From contig JAFGER010000013.1 in NCBI GenBank assembly GCA_016931495.1, positions 1 through 56,979 on the forward strand: DNA of 56,979 bases, written 5' to 3'. Every line of letters starts with the position of its first letter. The first letter of the stretch is position 1. Both the position numbers and the translations under genes were made by a program. The notes under the pieces are model-generated. The model did no database searches, had not been told where the DNA came from, and saw only the letters and a list, made by a program, of their open reading frames with translations. Positions 20,307 to 30,657 of this stretch are shown piece after piece. Source of the stretch: Chlorobiaceae bacterium (GTDB lineage Bacteria; Bacteroidota; Chlorobiia; Chlorobiales; Chlorobiaceae).

Positions 20307-21308
20307 CTACAGCCAACCCGTCTCTCGGTACCACCGCAGCGTTTCGGCAACCCCTGCGGCCAACGGTATCCGCGCGGTGAATCCGAGCTCCCTTGCTGCT
20401 TTTTCGGGGCTGCATACCCAGTAATCCTGCACCAGCTCGGCGGCCTTGTCGCGGTTGATCAGCGCCGGACGGCCGCTCAGCTTCGCAACGGCTTCGAGCG
20501 CCGTTCCGAGGGCGAACACCAGCGGCCTGGCCAGGCTGATGCGCACGAGCCGCCCGAAACCGAGCACGGGCCGGGCGGCGCCGATCACTTCATCCCAGCC
20601 ATAGCCATGTGGCGAGGTGATGAAGAAGGTCTTTCCGGATCCAGCCTCCGAACGAAGCGCGAGCAGCGTGCCTTCGATCAGGTCATCGACGTGGATCATG
20701 CTGAAACGCTGGCGCCGCCCGGAACCCGCCGAAAGGAGATACCCCTTCTTCATCATGGCGAAAACTTCAAGAATGTCGCGGTCTCCCGGCCCATAGACCG
20801 CCGGAGGCCGGACGATGGTGAGCGGCACGGCTCCGGCCTGACGCCGGGCTGCCTCCTCACCGAGAAGCTTGCTTCGCCCATACGCGCTGACCGGACGCGG
20901 CTGGTCGGACTCACGGACACCCGGCGATGGACTTGAGGCCGGGCCTGCGGCTGCCAGAGACGAGACGAGCAGAAAGCGCCGAAGCTCCGGATTGTGGCGC
21001 TGCACCGCGCCGAGCAGGTTTTCGACCGGCATCACATTGCCCGCGGCGAACCCCGCCTCATCGGCGGCTTTGGTCACCCCGGCAAGGTGGATGATCGCAT
21101 CGACGCCCGCCACCGCCCTGCCGAGCGCAGCGGCATCATCGTAAGCCGCCCGCGCAACCTCGACGCCCTGGCGGCTCGCCCGGGATGAAGCGGCCGCGCT
21201 TTCCGGACGAAGCAGCACCCGCACGCGCTGCCCCTCCGCAACAAGCCTGTCAACCATTCTCGACCCGATAAAGCCGGTCGAACCTGTAACCAGAATCACC
21301 CTGTCCAT
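20307..21308 (-). CDS. Extended SDR (NAD-dependent epimerase/dehydratase family)
   Basis: The 333-residue protein begins with the Rossmann motif [12 protein letters not shown] and has the active site YGRSKLLGE (Tyr-x-x-x-Lys). A C-terminal hydrophobic patch (about residues 245-262) could bind membrane or lipid substrate. It is divergent from a serine-palmitoyltransferase-like gene. In bacterial sphingolipid clusters an SDR of this family (CerR-type) reduces the 3-keto intermediate, so a lipid substrate is a reasonable guess. Sugar-nucleotide activity cannot be excluded. Confidence 0.8.
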   Translation of the reverse strand: MDRVILVTGSTGFIGSRMVDRLVAEGQRVRVLLRPESAAASSRASRQGVEVARAAYDDAAALGRAVAGVDAIIHLAGVTKAADEAGFAAGNVMPVENLLGAVQRHNPELRRFLLVSSLAAAGPASSPSPGVRESDQPRPVSAYGRSKLLGEEAARRQAGAVPLTIVRPPAVYGPGDRDILEVFAMMKKGYLLSAGSGRRQRFSMIHVDDLIEGTLLALRSEAGSGKTFFITSPHGYGWDEVIGAARPVLGFGRLVRISLARPLVFALGTALEAVAKLSGRPALINRDKAAELVQDYWVCSPEKAARELGFTARIPLAAGVAETLRWYRETGWL

Positions 21309-21474
21309 AACATTCAGCGCATTTTTCTCATTCGATACCGGCAGGATCGTTCACCCCGGAATGGGAGAACCGAAACTCCGTTCAGATAAAAAACATAGGC
21401 CGCTTTATCGGAAAAAAGAAAATTTTAATACATTTCCGTTTCATAGCAGAATCCGCGCCATCTGTTCAGTTGTA

Positions 21475-22758
21475 ATGAACTGGCACGCGGAACCAGGCTT
21501 TCATCAATTTCAAGTGCTCGGCGGAAACGTGGACGCAAAACCGCAACCTGTGGAAAAAGCAAAAGATATTTTTAAGAAGTGCGTTGATTTCACCCTCGCC
21601 GACGAAATCAAGGCTATGGGCCTGTACCCCTTTTTCCGCCCCATCGATGACTCCGAAGGCCCGGTCGTCTCGTTTGGCGGCAGAAAGCTCGTCATGGCCG
21701 GCTCGAACAACTATCTCGGCCTCACCTCCGACCCGAGCGTCAAACAGGCCTCGATCGATGCCATCAAGCGATACGGCACCAGCTGCTCCGGCTCCCGCTA
21801 CATGACCGGAACGGTCAACCTCCATATTGAACTCGAAGAACAGCTCGCCGATTTTTTTGAAAAAGAGCGCTGCCTGCTTTTCAGCACCGGCTACCAGACC
21901 GGCCAGGGCATTATTCCGACCATCGTGCAGCGCGGCGAATATATCGTTTCGGATCGCGACAATCACGCCAGCCTCGTGGCCGCCTCGGTCATGGCGCAAG
22001 GCGGTGGCGCCAACCTCGTGCGCTACAAGCACAACGACATGGCCGACCTTGAGCGCGCACTCAAAACCATTCCCGATTCGGCGGGCCGGATGATCATCTC
22101 CGACGGCGTTTTCTCGGTGTCGGGAGAGATTGTCGATCTGCCCGGTCTGGTGGCGCTGGCCAGGAAATACAACGCACGCATCGTCATCGACGACGCTCAT
22201 GCCGTTGGCGTCATCGGCAGGGGAGGACGCGGCACGCCGTCCGAATTCGGCCTGGTTGACGAGGTGGACCTGATCATGGGCACCTTCTCCAAAACCTTTG
22301 GTTCACTCGGCGGTTACGTGGTGGGCGACAACACGGTGATCAACTACATCAAGCACCACGCCGCGTCGCTTATCTTCAGCGCCTCGCCAACACCGGCAAG
22401 CGTTGCTGCCGTGCTGGCCACGCTCAAGATCATCCGGGAGCAGCCGCAACTGACCGAACGCCTGCTTGCCAACACCGATTATGTTCGCCAGGGACTGCTG
22501 AAAGCGGGTTTCACCCTGATGCCCTCACGCACGGCTATCGTCACCGTGCTGATTGCCGACCAGATGAAAACGCTCCATTTCTGGAAACGCCTTTTCGATG
22601 CCGGTGTTTATGTCAACGCGTTCATCCGTCCCGGCGTCATGCCCGGTCACGAAGCGCTGCGCACCAGCTTCATGGCCACCCACGAAAAAGAGCACCTCGA
22701 CAAAGTCATCGCCGAATTCTCCACGATCGGCCGCGAACTGGGCATCATAGAAGCCTGA
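21475..22758 (+). CDS. PLP-dependent alpha-oxoamine synthase, serine-palmitoyltransferase-like
   Basis: This fold-type I enzyme condenses an amino acid with an acyl-CoA. Motifs are [23 protein letters not shown], the substrate-stacking His in [29 protein letters not shown] and the PLP lysine in [13 protein letters not shown]. The long substrate loop and PFFRPI near the start favour serine palmitoyltransferase over BioF or KBL. The start is uncertain: ATG 21475 (427 residues) or GTG 21529 (409 residues, preceded by GGCGGAA). It is followed by a terminator. Product specificity is inferred. Confidence 0.75.
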   Translation: MNWHAEPGFHQFQVLGGNVDAKPQPVEKAKDIFKKCVDFTLADEIKAMGLYPFFRPIDDSEGPVVSFGGRKLVMAGSNNYLGLTSDPSVKQASIDAIKRYGTSCSGSRYMTGTVNLHIELEEQLADFFEKERCLLFSTGYQTGQGIIPTIVQRGEYIVSDRDNHASLVAASVMAQGGGANLVRYKHNDMADLERALKTIPDSAGRMIISDGVFSVSGEIVDLPGLVALARKYNARIVIDDAHAVGVIGRGGRGTPSEFGLVDEVDLIMGTFSKTFGSLGGYVVGDNTVINYIKHHAASLIFSASPTPASVAAVLATLKIIREQPQLTERLLANTDYVRQGLLKAGFTLMPSRTAIVTVLIADQMKTLHFWKRLFDAGVYVNAFIRPGVMPGHEALRTSFMATHEKEHLDKVIAEFSTIGRELGIIEA

Positions 22759-22781
22759 GGCACGGCTTCACATTGCAGCTT

Positions 22782-22816
22782 CAAAAAGCCCTGCTCCTCC
22801 TGGCGGGGCTTTTTTT
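22782..22816 (+). terminator. Intrinsic terminator
   Basis: AAAAAGCCCTGC and GCGGGGCTTTTTTT form a stem with a T-run about 25 bases after the stop of the oxoamine synthase gene. Confidence 0.85.
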
Positions 22817-22904
22817 ATGCCTCCAGAGAACGCTAACCGCAAGGAAACTTTGGAGTTTGCGTTATTTCACCATAAATTTACACGTGCAATGCACTTCCCC
22901 CATG

Positions 22905-23050
22905 TTCATGTGCGACGACGCATACCGATGACCACCAGCCTGTACCGATGAGCAGCATCCGATCGGATGCAACAGCATACCGCAACTGTTCGCAGAATTT
23001 TTCGATGGGCTTTCCCCCGCTTCTTCCGGGAGATGCCCGAGGTTTTTAAC
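22905..23050 (+). promoter_or_regulatory. Possible cobalamin riboswitch upstream of TonB receptor
   Basis: The 327-base gap between 22758 and 23086 contains CCGCAACTGT (22980-22989), preceded by GGATGCAA, both close to the conserved core of cobalamin riboswitches. The element CCGGGAGATGCCCG (23026-23039) resembles a variant B12 box. The order and spacing, and the TonB-dependent receptor downstream, fit the family. The full secondary structure could not be checked by eye, and the box is divergent. Confidence 0.4.
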
Positions 23051-23085
23051 GCTCACGTTACACCAACAACCCAACCCCTCAAATC

Positions 23086-25695
23086 ATGAAAATGCAGCAG
23101 GTCAAGGGCTCAGGCATGAAACGGCTCACCCTGTCGGTCACGATTTTCGCCTCGTCGGTAACTCCGCTGACGACTTACGGCGCGGATGGCGTCCTGAAAG
23201 GCCGGGTCACCGACAAGGCGGACGGAGAAGGCGTCATCGGAGCCGCGGTATCGATCGCCGGCACCAATATCGCCACCGCAACGGATATCGACGGCAACTT
23301 CGTCCTCCGGAACGTTCCAGCCTCGAAACAGCAGAAAGTGACCGTCACCAGCATCGGTTACGCCCCCACCACCCAGGTCATCAACCTTGGCGACGGCCAG
23401 ACTGCCACGCTGAATTTCGCCCTCGGCCAAACCACCATCATGGCCTCGGAAGTCGTTGTTGGCGCCGCTCTTTACAAACAGGATAGGCTTGACGTGCCGG
23501 TGACGGCGAACGTGGTCACCAAAGAACAGATCAAGGAAGAACCCAATCCAACGCTTGATGAGGTCGTTCAAGATGTTCCCGGTGTTGTCGTGAGTCGCGC
23601 CGGCGGAACATCAACCTCGACACTGCAGATCCGCGGCTCGAACACTTATCAGGGCGGAGGTATCGGAACAAGGGTCAATGCGTTCTATGACGGTTTCCCG
23701 ATTAACAATCCCGAAAGCGGCGAAATCGTCTGGCAGTCGGTCAACATGAACGCCGCCGACAAGGTCGAGGTACTCAAGGGCGCAGCCGCAACGCTCTATG
23801 GATCCGGAGCCATGGGAGGTGTCGTGAACGTCTACGGGCACCTGCCGGAAACCATGGAGATCAAAGCTGGAAGCAGCATCGGCTTTTATGACAAGACGCC
23901 GTCGAGTGATGAGAGCGAATATCGTAAAGGCTTCACTCCGATATTCTGGAATACCTATGCCGGTTTCGGGAACAAATCCGGCAAATGGACTTACGACCTT
24001 CTCTACTCACACAGTGACGACGACGGTTACCGTCAGAACGCATGGAACTACATGAATGACATCAAGCTCAAAGCGAGATACGACATTGATTCGAGGCAGT
24101 ATATCCAGCTCAGCTCATTCTACAGCACTATGGTGGGAGGCTATGCCTATCAGTGGGCCTATAACAACAATGTCGCGTTTAATCCAATGGTCACCCCTCC
24201 TTTCACCATTACACAATCGCCCATTCCCAACAGATCATATGATGTCTTTGTGACATTTTCCGGTGTCACATCTTTTGACCCTGATGGGCCTTTCAATCCT
24301 GGCCCTCCTCCATCGGGCTTTATTCCGCCCATCACGCTCTATAACCCATTGTATGACGTATACCGAGATGATCTTATCAATCGCAAAAACGGATTGATTG
24401 GCCTGAACTATGTCAATCTGCTCAGCGATAAACTCTCGCTTGATACGCGTCTGTATTACACTTATAACGCCACTCGTATTGAGTACAACCGGACAGATGC
24501 CGACCAGATTTATCCTACAGGAGGGGGTTATCTTACATCACTATATGGCGCACTTGTTTCCGCTTATGACAATCCGGCTCTCCCCAGCATCAAAATTCCC
24601 GGTCAGTTCAATGAAACAGATGACAACAGGTATGGCGCAGGGGTCAAACTCGACTGGCGCGCAAACGATGCCCATCGATTACTTTTCGGTGTTGATGGCA
24701 ACATCGTCGACACCCGGACAACACAGGTGGCTGTCGAGTATCCGGTAAAAGGAGAATTCCACGACATCCAGGAAAAGAACTTCGCTGCGTTCCTCCAGGA
24801 CGAGTGGAAAATGACTGATAGGCTCACTGCCTTGATGTCTCTTCGTTATGACTGGAGCGGCATCAACAAGGATGAAGTCCAGTTGAAAGACCTCTCTTGG
24901 ATCCCACTCAACAATAAAAGTGTTGATGCCTTGAGCCCCAGGGTGGCCCTCAACTACAGGGTGGCTGATGACATGGCTCTTCGCGCGTCATGGGGCCGTA
25001 GCTTCCGAGCACCGTCGTTATTTGAGCGTTTCGTTCATGAGGCAGGCTTCCTGACTGTTGAACCGAATCCGGATCTCGACAAGGAAACCATGACATCATG
25101 GGAAGCAGGCGTCTTCAAGCAGTTCAGCGATAAAGTCTCACTCGACATAGCCGGGTTTATCAACAACTATGACAACCTTATCGAGTCACGGCCGACCGCC
25201 ATCCCATTTACCTACCAATATGGCAACATCACCAAAGCTCGCATCTGGGGTATTGAGACAAACCTGAACTACAGACCAAACACAGACTGGAACCTGAGTG
25301 TCGGCTACACCTATATGAATGCCAAGAACCGTTCGTTCGATGCCTCTAAGGCAACTGCTACGGAACTGAACAACCCTGATCCGGAATGGCTGCCCTACAG
25401 ACCCGAGCATACGGCTTCGGCCAGCGTGACATGGAAGGCAACAAAAAAGCTGACTCTTAACGTCAACGGACGTTATGTTGGTAAGTACAAAGCTGTTACC
25501 TTCTATACAAACCCTGAGGGTGACAACTACCCTGGCGATTTCGTGGTGTTCAATGCCGGTGTGAAGTACCAGTTCAACAAGAACATTACCGGTACCCTGG
25601 CCTGCAACAACATCAACAACACGCAGTACGAAGAGGCCGAGTGGTTCCGCGCTCCCGGACGCAGCTTCGTGGCCGGTATCGATCTGACGTACTGA
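23086..25695 (+). CDS. TonB-dependent outer-membrane receptor (possible B12/siderophore type)
   Basis: The 869-residue protein has a signal peptide, best read from the second ATG (MKRLTLSVTIFASS...YGA^D). A carboxypeptidase-regulatory-like domain follows (LKGRVTDKADGEGVIGAAVSI to about residue 115), then the plug (residues about 135-255; DVPGVVVSRAGG, LQIRGSN, VEVLKGAAATLYGSGAMGGVVNV). A 22-strand-type barrel fills the rest and ends with the aromatic LTY. Substrate is not evident from sequence. The possible cobalamin riboswitch upstream and BchE, which needs B12, 10 kb downstream support a cobalamin role. The middle of the gene is poorer in GC than its neighbours. Confidence 0.9.
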   Translation: MKMQQVKGSGMKRLTLSVTIFASSVTPLTTYGADGVLKGRVTDKADGEGVIGAAVSIAGTNIATATDIDGNFVLRNVPASKQQKVTVTSIGYAPTTQVINLGDGQTATLNFALGQTTIMASEVVVGAALYKQDRLDVPVTANVVTKEQIKEEPNPTLDEVVQDVPGVVVSRAGGTSTSTLQIRGSNTYQGGGIGTRVNAFYDGFPINNPESGEIVWQSVNMNAADKVEVLKGAAATLYGSGAMGGVVNVYGHLPETMEIKAGSSIGFYDKTPSSDESEYRKGFTPIFWNTYAGFGNKSGKWTYDLLYSHSDDDGYRQNAWNYMNDIKLKARYDIDSRQYIQLSSFYSTMVGGYAYQWAYNNNVAFNPMVTPPFTITQSPIPNRSYDVFVTFSGVTSFDPDGPFNPGPPPSGFIPPITLYNPLYDVYRDDLINRKNGLIGLNYVNLLSDKLSLDTRLYYTYNATRIEYNRTDADQIYPTGGGYLTSLYGALVSAYDNPALPSIKIPGQFNETDDNRYGAGVKLDWRANDAHRLLFGVDGNIVDTRTTQVAVEYPVKGEFHDIQEKNFAAFLQDEWKMTDRLTALMSLRYDWSGINKDEVQLKDLSWIPLNNKSVDALSPRVALNYRVADDMALRASWGRSFRAPSLFERFVHEAGFLTVEPNPDLDKETMTSWEAGVFKQFSDKVSLDIAGFINNYDNLIESRPTAIPFTYQYGNITKARIWGIETNLNYRPNTDWNLSVGYTYMNAKNRSFDASKATATELNNPDPEWLPYRPEHTASASVTWKATKKLTLNVNGRYVGKYKAVTFYTNPEGDNYPGDFVVFNAGVKYQFNKNITGTLACNNINNTQYEEAEWFRAPGRSFVAGIDLTY

Positions 25696-25730
25696 GCGAA
25701 ACTTTTGGCAAAGCCTGCCGGTTCTTTTGC

Positions 25731-25763
25731 GCAAACCCCTCCGTATGGAGGGGTTTGTTTTTT
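25731..25763 (+). terminator. Intrinsic terminator after TonB receptor
   Basis: CAAACCCCTCC and GGAGGGGTTTG form an 11-bp stem followed by a T-run, about 35 bases after the stop. It separates the receptor from bchS. Confidence 0.88.
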
Positions 25764-25895
25764 TGCTGCTGTTAATCAAGGCAGGATTTATTACATTGCG
25801 TAGTCCTGAAAAAACCTCAGAGCGTCACGAAACACGACACAATCCACAATAGAACGGTCGTGACGCCTCACAAACCAAGCACATCACAGATATCT

Positions 25896-28800
25896 ATGGG
25901 CGACAGAATCCGAATTGCCGCGGTTGTCGGAATGGAACAGTGCAACCAGCGCGTCTGGAGAGAAGTGAAAGATTTGGTCAGCCGGCACGCCGAACTGACC
26001 CAGTGGACAGACCAGGATCTTGAACACCAGAATCCTGAGGCCGCCAAGGCCATCCGCGAAGCCGACTGCGTCTTCACCACCCTGATCCAGTTCAAGAACC
26101 AGGCCGACTGGCTTCAGGAACAGATCGACCAGTCGAAAGTCAGGACCGTTTTCGCCTACGAGTCGATGCCTGAAGTGATGCACATGACCAAAGTCGGCAA
26201 TTACGTCGTCTCCGAAGACGGCGGCGGAATGCCCGACATCGTCAAGAAAGTCGCCAAGATGCTCGTCAAGGGCCGCGACGAAGACGCCCTTTACGGCTAC
26301 ATGAAGCTTCTGAAGATCATGCGCACCATGCTGCCGCTGATTCCGAAGAAAGCCAAGGACTTCAAGAACTGGATGCAGGTCTATACCTACTGGATGCATC
26401 CCACCGCCGAAAATCTCGCCTCGATGTTCAACTACATCATGGCCGAGTACTTCGACGTGAACGTAAAAGCCGAAAAGGTTCAGGAGGTTCCGACGATGGG
26501 ATTCTACCATCCCGACGCGCCGGAGTACATGAAAGACCTGAGCCACTACGAAAAATGGCTGCATAAAAAGAATCGCGACGCCAAATCGCAGAACAACATC
26601 GCCATGCTCTTCTTCCGCAAGCACCTCTTGCAGGAGAAAGAGTACATCGACAACACCATCCGCGCCATCGAGGCCAAAGGCCTCAACCCGCTGCCGGTGT
26701 TCGTGATGGGCGTCGAGGGCCACGTGGCAGCTCGCGAGTGGTTCACCCACACCAAAATTGACATGCTCATCAACATGATGGGCTTCGGCTTCGTCGGAGG
26801 CCCCGCCGGCGCAACCACGCCGGGCGCTTCGGCCGCCGCGCGCGAGGAGATTCTCGGCAAGCTCAACGCACCGTACGTCGTCTCCCAGCCGCTCTTCATT
26901 CAGGACATCAACTCGTGGAAAACGCAGGGCGTCGTGCCGTTGCAGTCGGCCATGACCTATGCGCTTCCCGAGATGGACGGCGCGGTCTGCCCCGTCGTGC
27001 TCGGCGCGATCAAGGATGGCCGCCTGCACACCGTGCCCGACCGCCTCGACCGCCTCGCCACGCTGGCCAAGAAATTCTCCGAACTTCGCCACACCGCGAA
27101 CCACGACAAGAAGGTCGCCTTCGTGGTCTATGACTATCCGCCCGGCATGGGCCGCAAAGCGAGCGCCGCACTGCTCGACGTGCCGAAGAGCATCTACAAA
27201 ATGTTGCAGCGCCTCCAGAGCGAAGGCTACAACGTCGGCGAACTTCCGGAGTCGCCGGAAGCCTTGCTCGCCATGCTCGACCGCGCGACCGATTACGAGA
27301 TTCAGGCTCACGAGCCGGACTGCTTCGCGATTGACCGCCAGACCTTCAACGCCATCACCACCGACCGCGAGCGCGAGCGCATCGAGGCACGCTGGAGCGG
27401 CTTCCCCGGCGAAATCGCCCCGGTCGGCGTGGACAAAATGTTCCTCGGCGGACTGACGCTCGGCAACGTTTTCATCGGCGTCCAGCCGCGCCTCGGCATC
27501 CAGGGCGACCCGATGCGCCTGCTCTTCGACAAGGAGAACACGCCGCACCACCAGTACATCGCTTTCTACCGCTGGATCAGCCGCGAGTTCGGCGCGCACG
27601 CCCTCGTGCACGTCGGTATGCACGGCACGGTCGAGTGGATGCCCGGCCTCCAGCTTGGCGTCACCGGCGACTGCTGGCCCGATGCGCTGCTCGGCGAGGT
27701 TCCGCACTTCTACATCTATCCGGTCAACAACCCCAGCGAGGCCAACATCGCCAAGCGCCGCGGTTACGCGACCATGATTTCGCACAACATTCCGCCGCTC
27801 TCCCGCGCCGGCCTGTACAAGGAGCTGCCAACCTTCAAGGAGATGCTCAACGACTACCGCGAGCGCGGCCTCGAAAAGATCGTCGATGTCGAAACCGAAA
27901 TGGCCATCATCGAAAAGGCCGAGAATCTCAACCTCACCGACGACTGCCCGAGGCTTGAAGGCGAACCTTTCAGCGACTACATCAGCCGTTTGTACATCTA
28001 CCTGCTCGAACTTGAAACCAAGCTCATCTCCAACGCGCTGCACGTGTTCGGCGAAACACCGGAACTTTCAACGCAGGTCACCACGATCTCCGAGTACCTG
28101 AAGGTTCGCGGCAACGAGCGCTCGCTGCCATCGGTCATCATGCAGGCGCTCGGCGAAAGCTCCTCCTGGGGCGACTACGCCTCGCTGGCCACCAAAGCCC
28201 GTAAAGGCGATCCGCAGGCGCTCAAGGTCAGGGAGAAGGTCGATGACATCACCAGAGAGTTCATCGAGCAGACCGTTTTCGGCAACTCGAATGCAGGCAA
28301 CGTCTTCAGCGTGCTGACGGGTGGAGCGAAGATCAACGACGACATGGCTGCGGCAATCAGCACCGCATTGCAGGAGGGCGCGGCCCTCAAGCAGGGCTTG
28401 CAGGACAACAGCCACGAGATGCAGAGCTTCGTTCGCGCCCTGAACGGCGAGTACCTGCCCTCCGGCCCCGGCGGCGACCTGGTGCGCGACGGCGCGTCCG
28501 TACTGCCGACCGGCCGCAACATGCACGCCATCGACCCGTGGAGAATTCCGTCCGAGCTGGCCTTCAAGCGTGGCAGGCAGATCGCCGACACCATCATCCA
28601 GAAGCATCGCGACGAGAACAACGGCGAATATCCCGAAACTATCGCCCAGGTGCTCTGGGGTCTGGACACCATCAAGAGCAAGGGTGAAGCCGTGGCGGTC
28701 ATCATCGCGCTCATGGGCGCTGAACCGGCCTACGACGCGCAGAACAAGATCAGCCACTACAAGCTCGTGCCGCTCGAAAAGCTCGGCCGCCCGAGAATCG

Positions 28801-29699
28801 ACGTGCTGATCCAGATCAGCTCGATCTTCCGCGACACCTTCGGCGTGCTTGTCGATCACCTCGACAAGCTGGTCAAAGACGCGGCCAAGGCGATCGAACC
28901 GGCCGAGATGAACAACATCAAGAAGCACGTTGACGAAGCCATCGCGCAGGGCAAAGACTTTGAAAGCGCCACGTCGCGTCTGTTCACCCAGGCCCCAGGC
29001 ACCTACGGCTCACAGATCGACGAGCTGGTCGAGGACTCGGCGTGGGAGTCGGAAGAGGACCTCGACAACATGTTCGTCAAGCGCACCAGCTTCGCCTACG
29101 GCGGCAACCGCTACGGCGACGAGCAGTCCGACATTCTCAAGAACCTGCTCGGCACCGTCGATCGCGTCGTGCAGCAGGTTGACTCGGCGGAGTACGGCAT
29201 TTCCGATATCGACCGCTACTTCTCCTCGTCGGGCGCATTGCAGCTTTCGGCCCGCCGCCGCAATCCGAAAGGCGACAGCGTCAAGCTGAACTACGTCGAA
29301 ACCTACACCGCCGACATCAAGGTGGACGACGCCGAGAAGGCGCTCAAGGTGGAGTTCCGCACCAAGCTGCTCAACCCGAAGTGGTTCGAGGGGATGCTGG
29401 CGCAGGGCCACAGCGGCGCGACCGAGATCAGCAACCGCTTCACCTACATGCTCGGCTGGGACGCCGTCACCAAGGGCGTGGACGACTGGGTTTACAAAGA
29501 GGCCGCCCAGACCTATGCCTTCGATCCGGCCATGCGCGACAAGCTCATGAAGCTCAACCCCAAGGCCTTCAAGAACATCGTTGGCCGTATGCTCGAAGCG
29601 AGCGGCCGCGGCATGTGGGCTGCCGATCCAGACACCATCGAGAAGCTTCAGGAGATCTACTCCGACCTGGAAGATCGCCTCGAGGGCATCGAAGTGTGA
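25896..29699 (+). CDS. bchS: Magnesium chelatase H-subunit paralogue, BchS-like
   Basis: The large porphyrin-binding subunit works with BchI and BchD to insert Mg2+ into protoporphyrin IX. The 1267-residue form from ATG 25896 is preferred over the GTG at 25860. CobN/Mg-chelatase motifs include YESMPEVMHMTKVGNY near residue 90, VHVGMHGTVEWMPGLQLG, YPVNNPSEANIAKRRGYA, LGRPRIDVLIQISSIFRDTF and LNPKWFEGMLAQGHSGATEI. In C. tepidum the paralogue just upstream of bchH-bchM-bchE is BchS, linked to BChl c supply. That assignment is by position and memory, not alignment. Confidence 0.85.
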   Translation: MGDRIRIAAVVGMEQCNQRVWREVKDLVSRHAELTQWTDQDLEHQNPEAAKAIREADCVFTTLIQFKNQADWLQEQIDQSKVRTVFAYESMPEVMHMTKVGNYVVSEDGGGMPDIVKKVAKMLVKGRDEDALYGYMKLLKIMRTMLPLIPKKAKDFKNWMQVYTYWMHPTAENLASMFNYIMAEYFDVNVKAEKVQEVPTMGFYHPDAPEYMKDLSHYEKWLHKKNRDAKSQNNIAMLFFRKHLLQEKEYIDNTIRAIEAKGLNPLPVFVMGVEGHVAAREWFTHTKIDMLINMMGFGFVGGPAGATTPGASAAAREEILGKLNAPYVVSQPLFIQDINSWKTQGVVPLQSAMTYALPEMDGAVCPVVLGAIKDGRLHTVPDRLDRLATLAKKFSELRHTANHDKKVAFVVYDYPPGMGRKASAALLDVPKSIYKMLQRLQSEGYNVGELPESPEALLAMLDRATDYEIQAHEPDCFAIDRQTFNAITTDRERERIEARWSGFPGEIAPVGVDKMFLGGLTLGNVFIGVQPRLGIQGDPMRLLFDKENTPHHQYIAFYRWISREFGAHALVHVGMHGTVEWMPGLQLGVTGDCWPDALLGEVPHFYIYPVNNPSEANIAKRRGYATMISHNIPPLSRAGLYKELPTFKEMLNDYRERGLEKIVDVETEMAIIEKAENLNLTDDCPRLEGEPFSDYISRLYIYLLELETKLISNALHVFGETPELSTQVTTISEYLKVRGNERSLPSVIMQALGESSSWGDYASLATKARKGDPQALKVREKVDDITREFIEQTVFGNSNAGNVFSVLTGGAKINDDMAAAISTALQEGAALKQGLQDNSHEMQSFVRALNGEYLPSGPGGDLVRDGASVLPTGRNMHAIDPWRIPSELAFKRGRQIADTIIQKHRDENNGEYPETIAQVLWGLDTIKSKGEAVAVIIALMGAEPAYDAQNKISHYKLVPLEKLGRPRIDVLIQISSIFRDTFGVLVDHLDKLVKDAAKAIEPAEMNNIKKHVDEAIAQGKDFESATSRLFTQAPGTYGSQIDELVEDSAWESEEDLDNMFVKRTSFAYGGNRYGDEQSDILKNLLGTVDRVVQQVDSAEYGISDIDRYFSSSGALQLSARRRNPKGDSVKLNYVETYTADIKVDDAEKALKVEFRTKLLNPKWFEGMLAQGHSGATEISNRFTYMLGWDAVTKGVDDWVYKEAAQTYAFDPAMRDKLMKLNPKAFKNIVGRMLEASGRGMWAADPDTIEKLQEIYSDLEDRLEGIEV

Positions 29700-29713
29700 T
29701 CGCAAAAGCATGG

Positions 29714-29756
29714 ATAAAAAAAAGAGGGGCCTGGAAACAGCGCCCCTTTTTTTTGC
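29714..29756 (+). terminator. Intrinsic terminator after bchS
   Basis: AAAAGAGGGGC and GCGCCCCTTTTTTTT form a stem-loop with an eight-T run 15 bases after the stop. It implies bchS and bchH are separate transcripts. Confidence 0.88.
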
Positions 29757-30062
29757 CCTATCGACACGATCCCGGCCATTTTTTACGCCACAAACCGCTC
29801 ACACCAACCTCATTGCCAACCACAAGACGGGCGGCCGGTTGTATTTTCATTTTCCGGTTTCATATATTTGAAGGTCACATTTATAGATAGCTGCGCTGCA
29901 CCGCCTCCAGGGCTGCGGCACTCCGGATTCGGCACGAACAGCGGCCTCGATTCCGGAATCATTCATGGCACACCAGACTGGCAACCAGATGCGCAGACAA
30001 TGCCTCCGGTTGCACGACACTCTAAGACAGCGCACTGAAACGAGTTTGATCGAACAAATTCA

Positions 30063-30204
30063 GGGCACCGCTAAAAAGTGTCATGAGCGGCCCGAGCGCA
30101 CGGCGGCAGGAGCGCAGAAAACGGAGCGTACATGGAGTACGTGAGGATTTCGAGCACCACCCAACGCAGCAATCGGAACGCGCAATACGTTTTTAGAGGT
30201 GCCC
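30063..30204. mobile_element. Short MITE with GGGCACC...GGTGCCC ends
   Basis: The left end GGGCACCGCTAAAAA (30063-30077) is matched, inverted, by TTTTTAGAGGTGCCC (30190-30204), with one mismatch in 15. The 142-bp element has a GC-rich centre with the small palindrome CGTAC-ATGGA-GTACG and no coding frame. It lies in the 553-base gap between bchS and the next gene. The remainder of that gap (29757-30062) shows no further recognisable feature. Confidence 0.6.
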
Positions 30205-30252
30205 ATCATTGCTTTACGATTGGCGTCATCTGCGCCTTTTGAGAACCAGTTT

Positions 30253-30657
30253 ATGCAGACCCGAAAACAGACCATCGGCAAAAAGATCCTCCGCGTGTTC
30301 GAGATCGCCCTGTTTTTCGCGATTTCAGCGCTGGGGTACGGCCTCATGCTGAAGGTCTCGTCGTTCAACACCAAATCCAAAAGCCGGGATCGCGACGCTA
30401 TCGCCCTTCAGCGTTCTCTTGAAATGAACAGCATCAAGGCGCTTTCCGGCAAACGCCTCTTTACGAACGAAACAGCCGCCGCACTTTCGCAAGGAAACCC
30501 GACCTCCGGGCACGCCTTTGCGGCCATCCATCCATTGCCGCGCCTTGCGCAGCATCTCCTGTCTGGCAAAGCCCATGCCGCGCCCGTGCTGACAGGCAGC
30601 AACCGGCTGGCTCGCCCCTGCAACCTTCTCGAACAGAATCCCGTCCTGCTGAATTAA
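30253..30657 (+). CDS. Small membrane protein between bchS and bchH
   Basis: Not recognised. From ATG 30253 the protein has 134 residues. A basic N-terminus (MQTRKQTIGKK) is followed by one transmembrane helix (ILRVFEIALFFAISALGYGLML), and the rest is soluble with no known motif and a Pro/Leu-rich end. It sits between two Mg-chelatase large-subunit genes, about 200 bases before bchH. A membrane-anchored accessory role is possible but unsupported; the reading frame could also be a non-conserved small gene. Confidence 0.55.
   Translation: MQTRKQTIGKKILRVFEIALFFAISALGYGLMLKVSSFNTKSKSRDRDAIALQRSLEMNSIKALSGKRLFTNETAAALSQGNPTSGHAFAAIHPLPRLAQHLLSGKAHAAPVLTGSNRLARPCNLLEQNPVLLN

Noticed and set aside
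25884-28043. A 719-codon minus-strand frame
   Set aside because: Antisense shadow of bchS; composition mirrors the third-position GC bias of the real gene.
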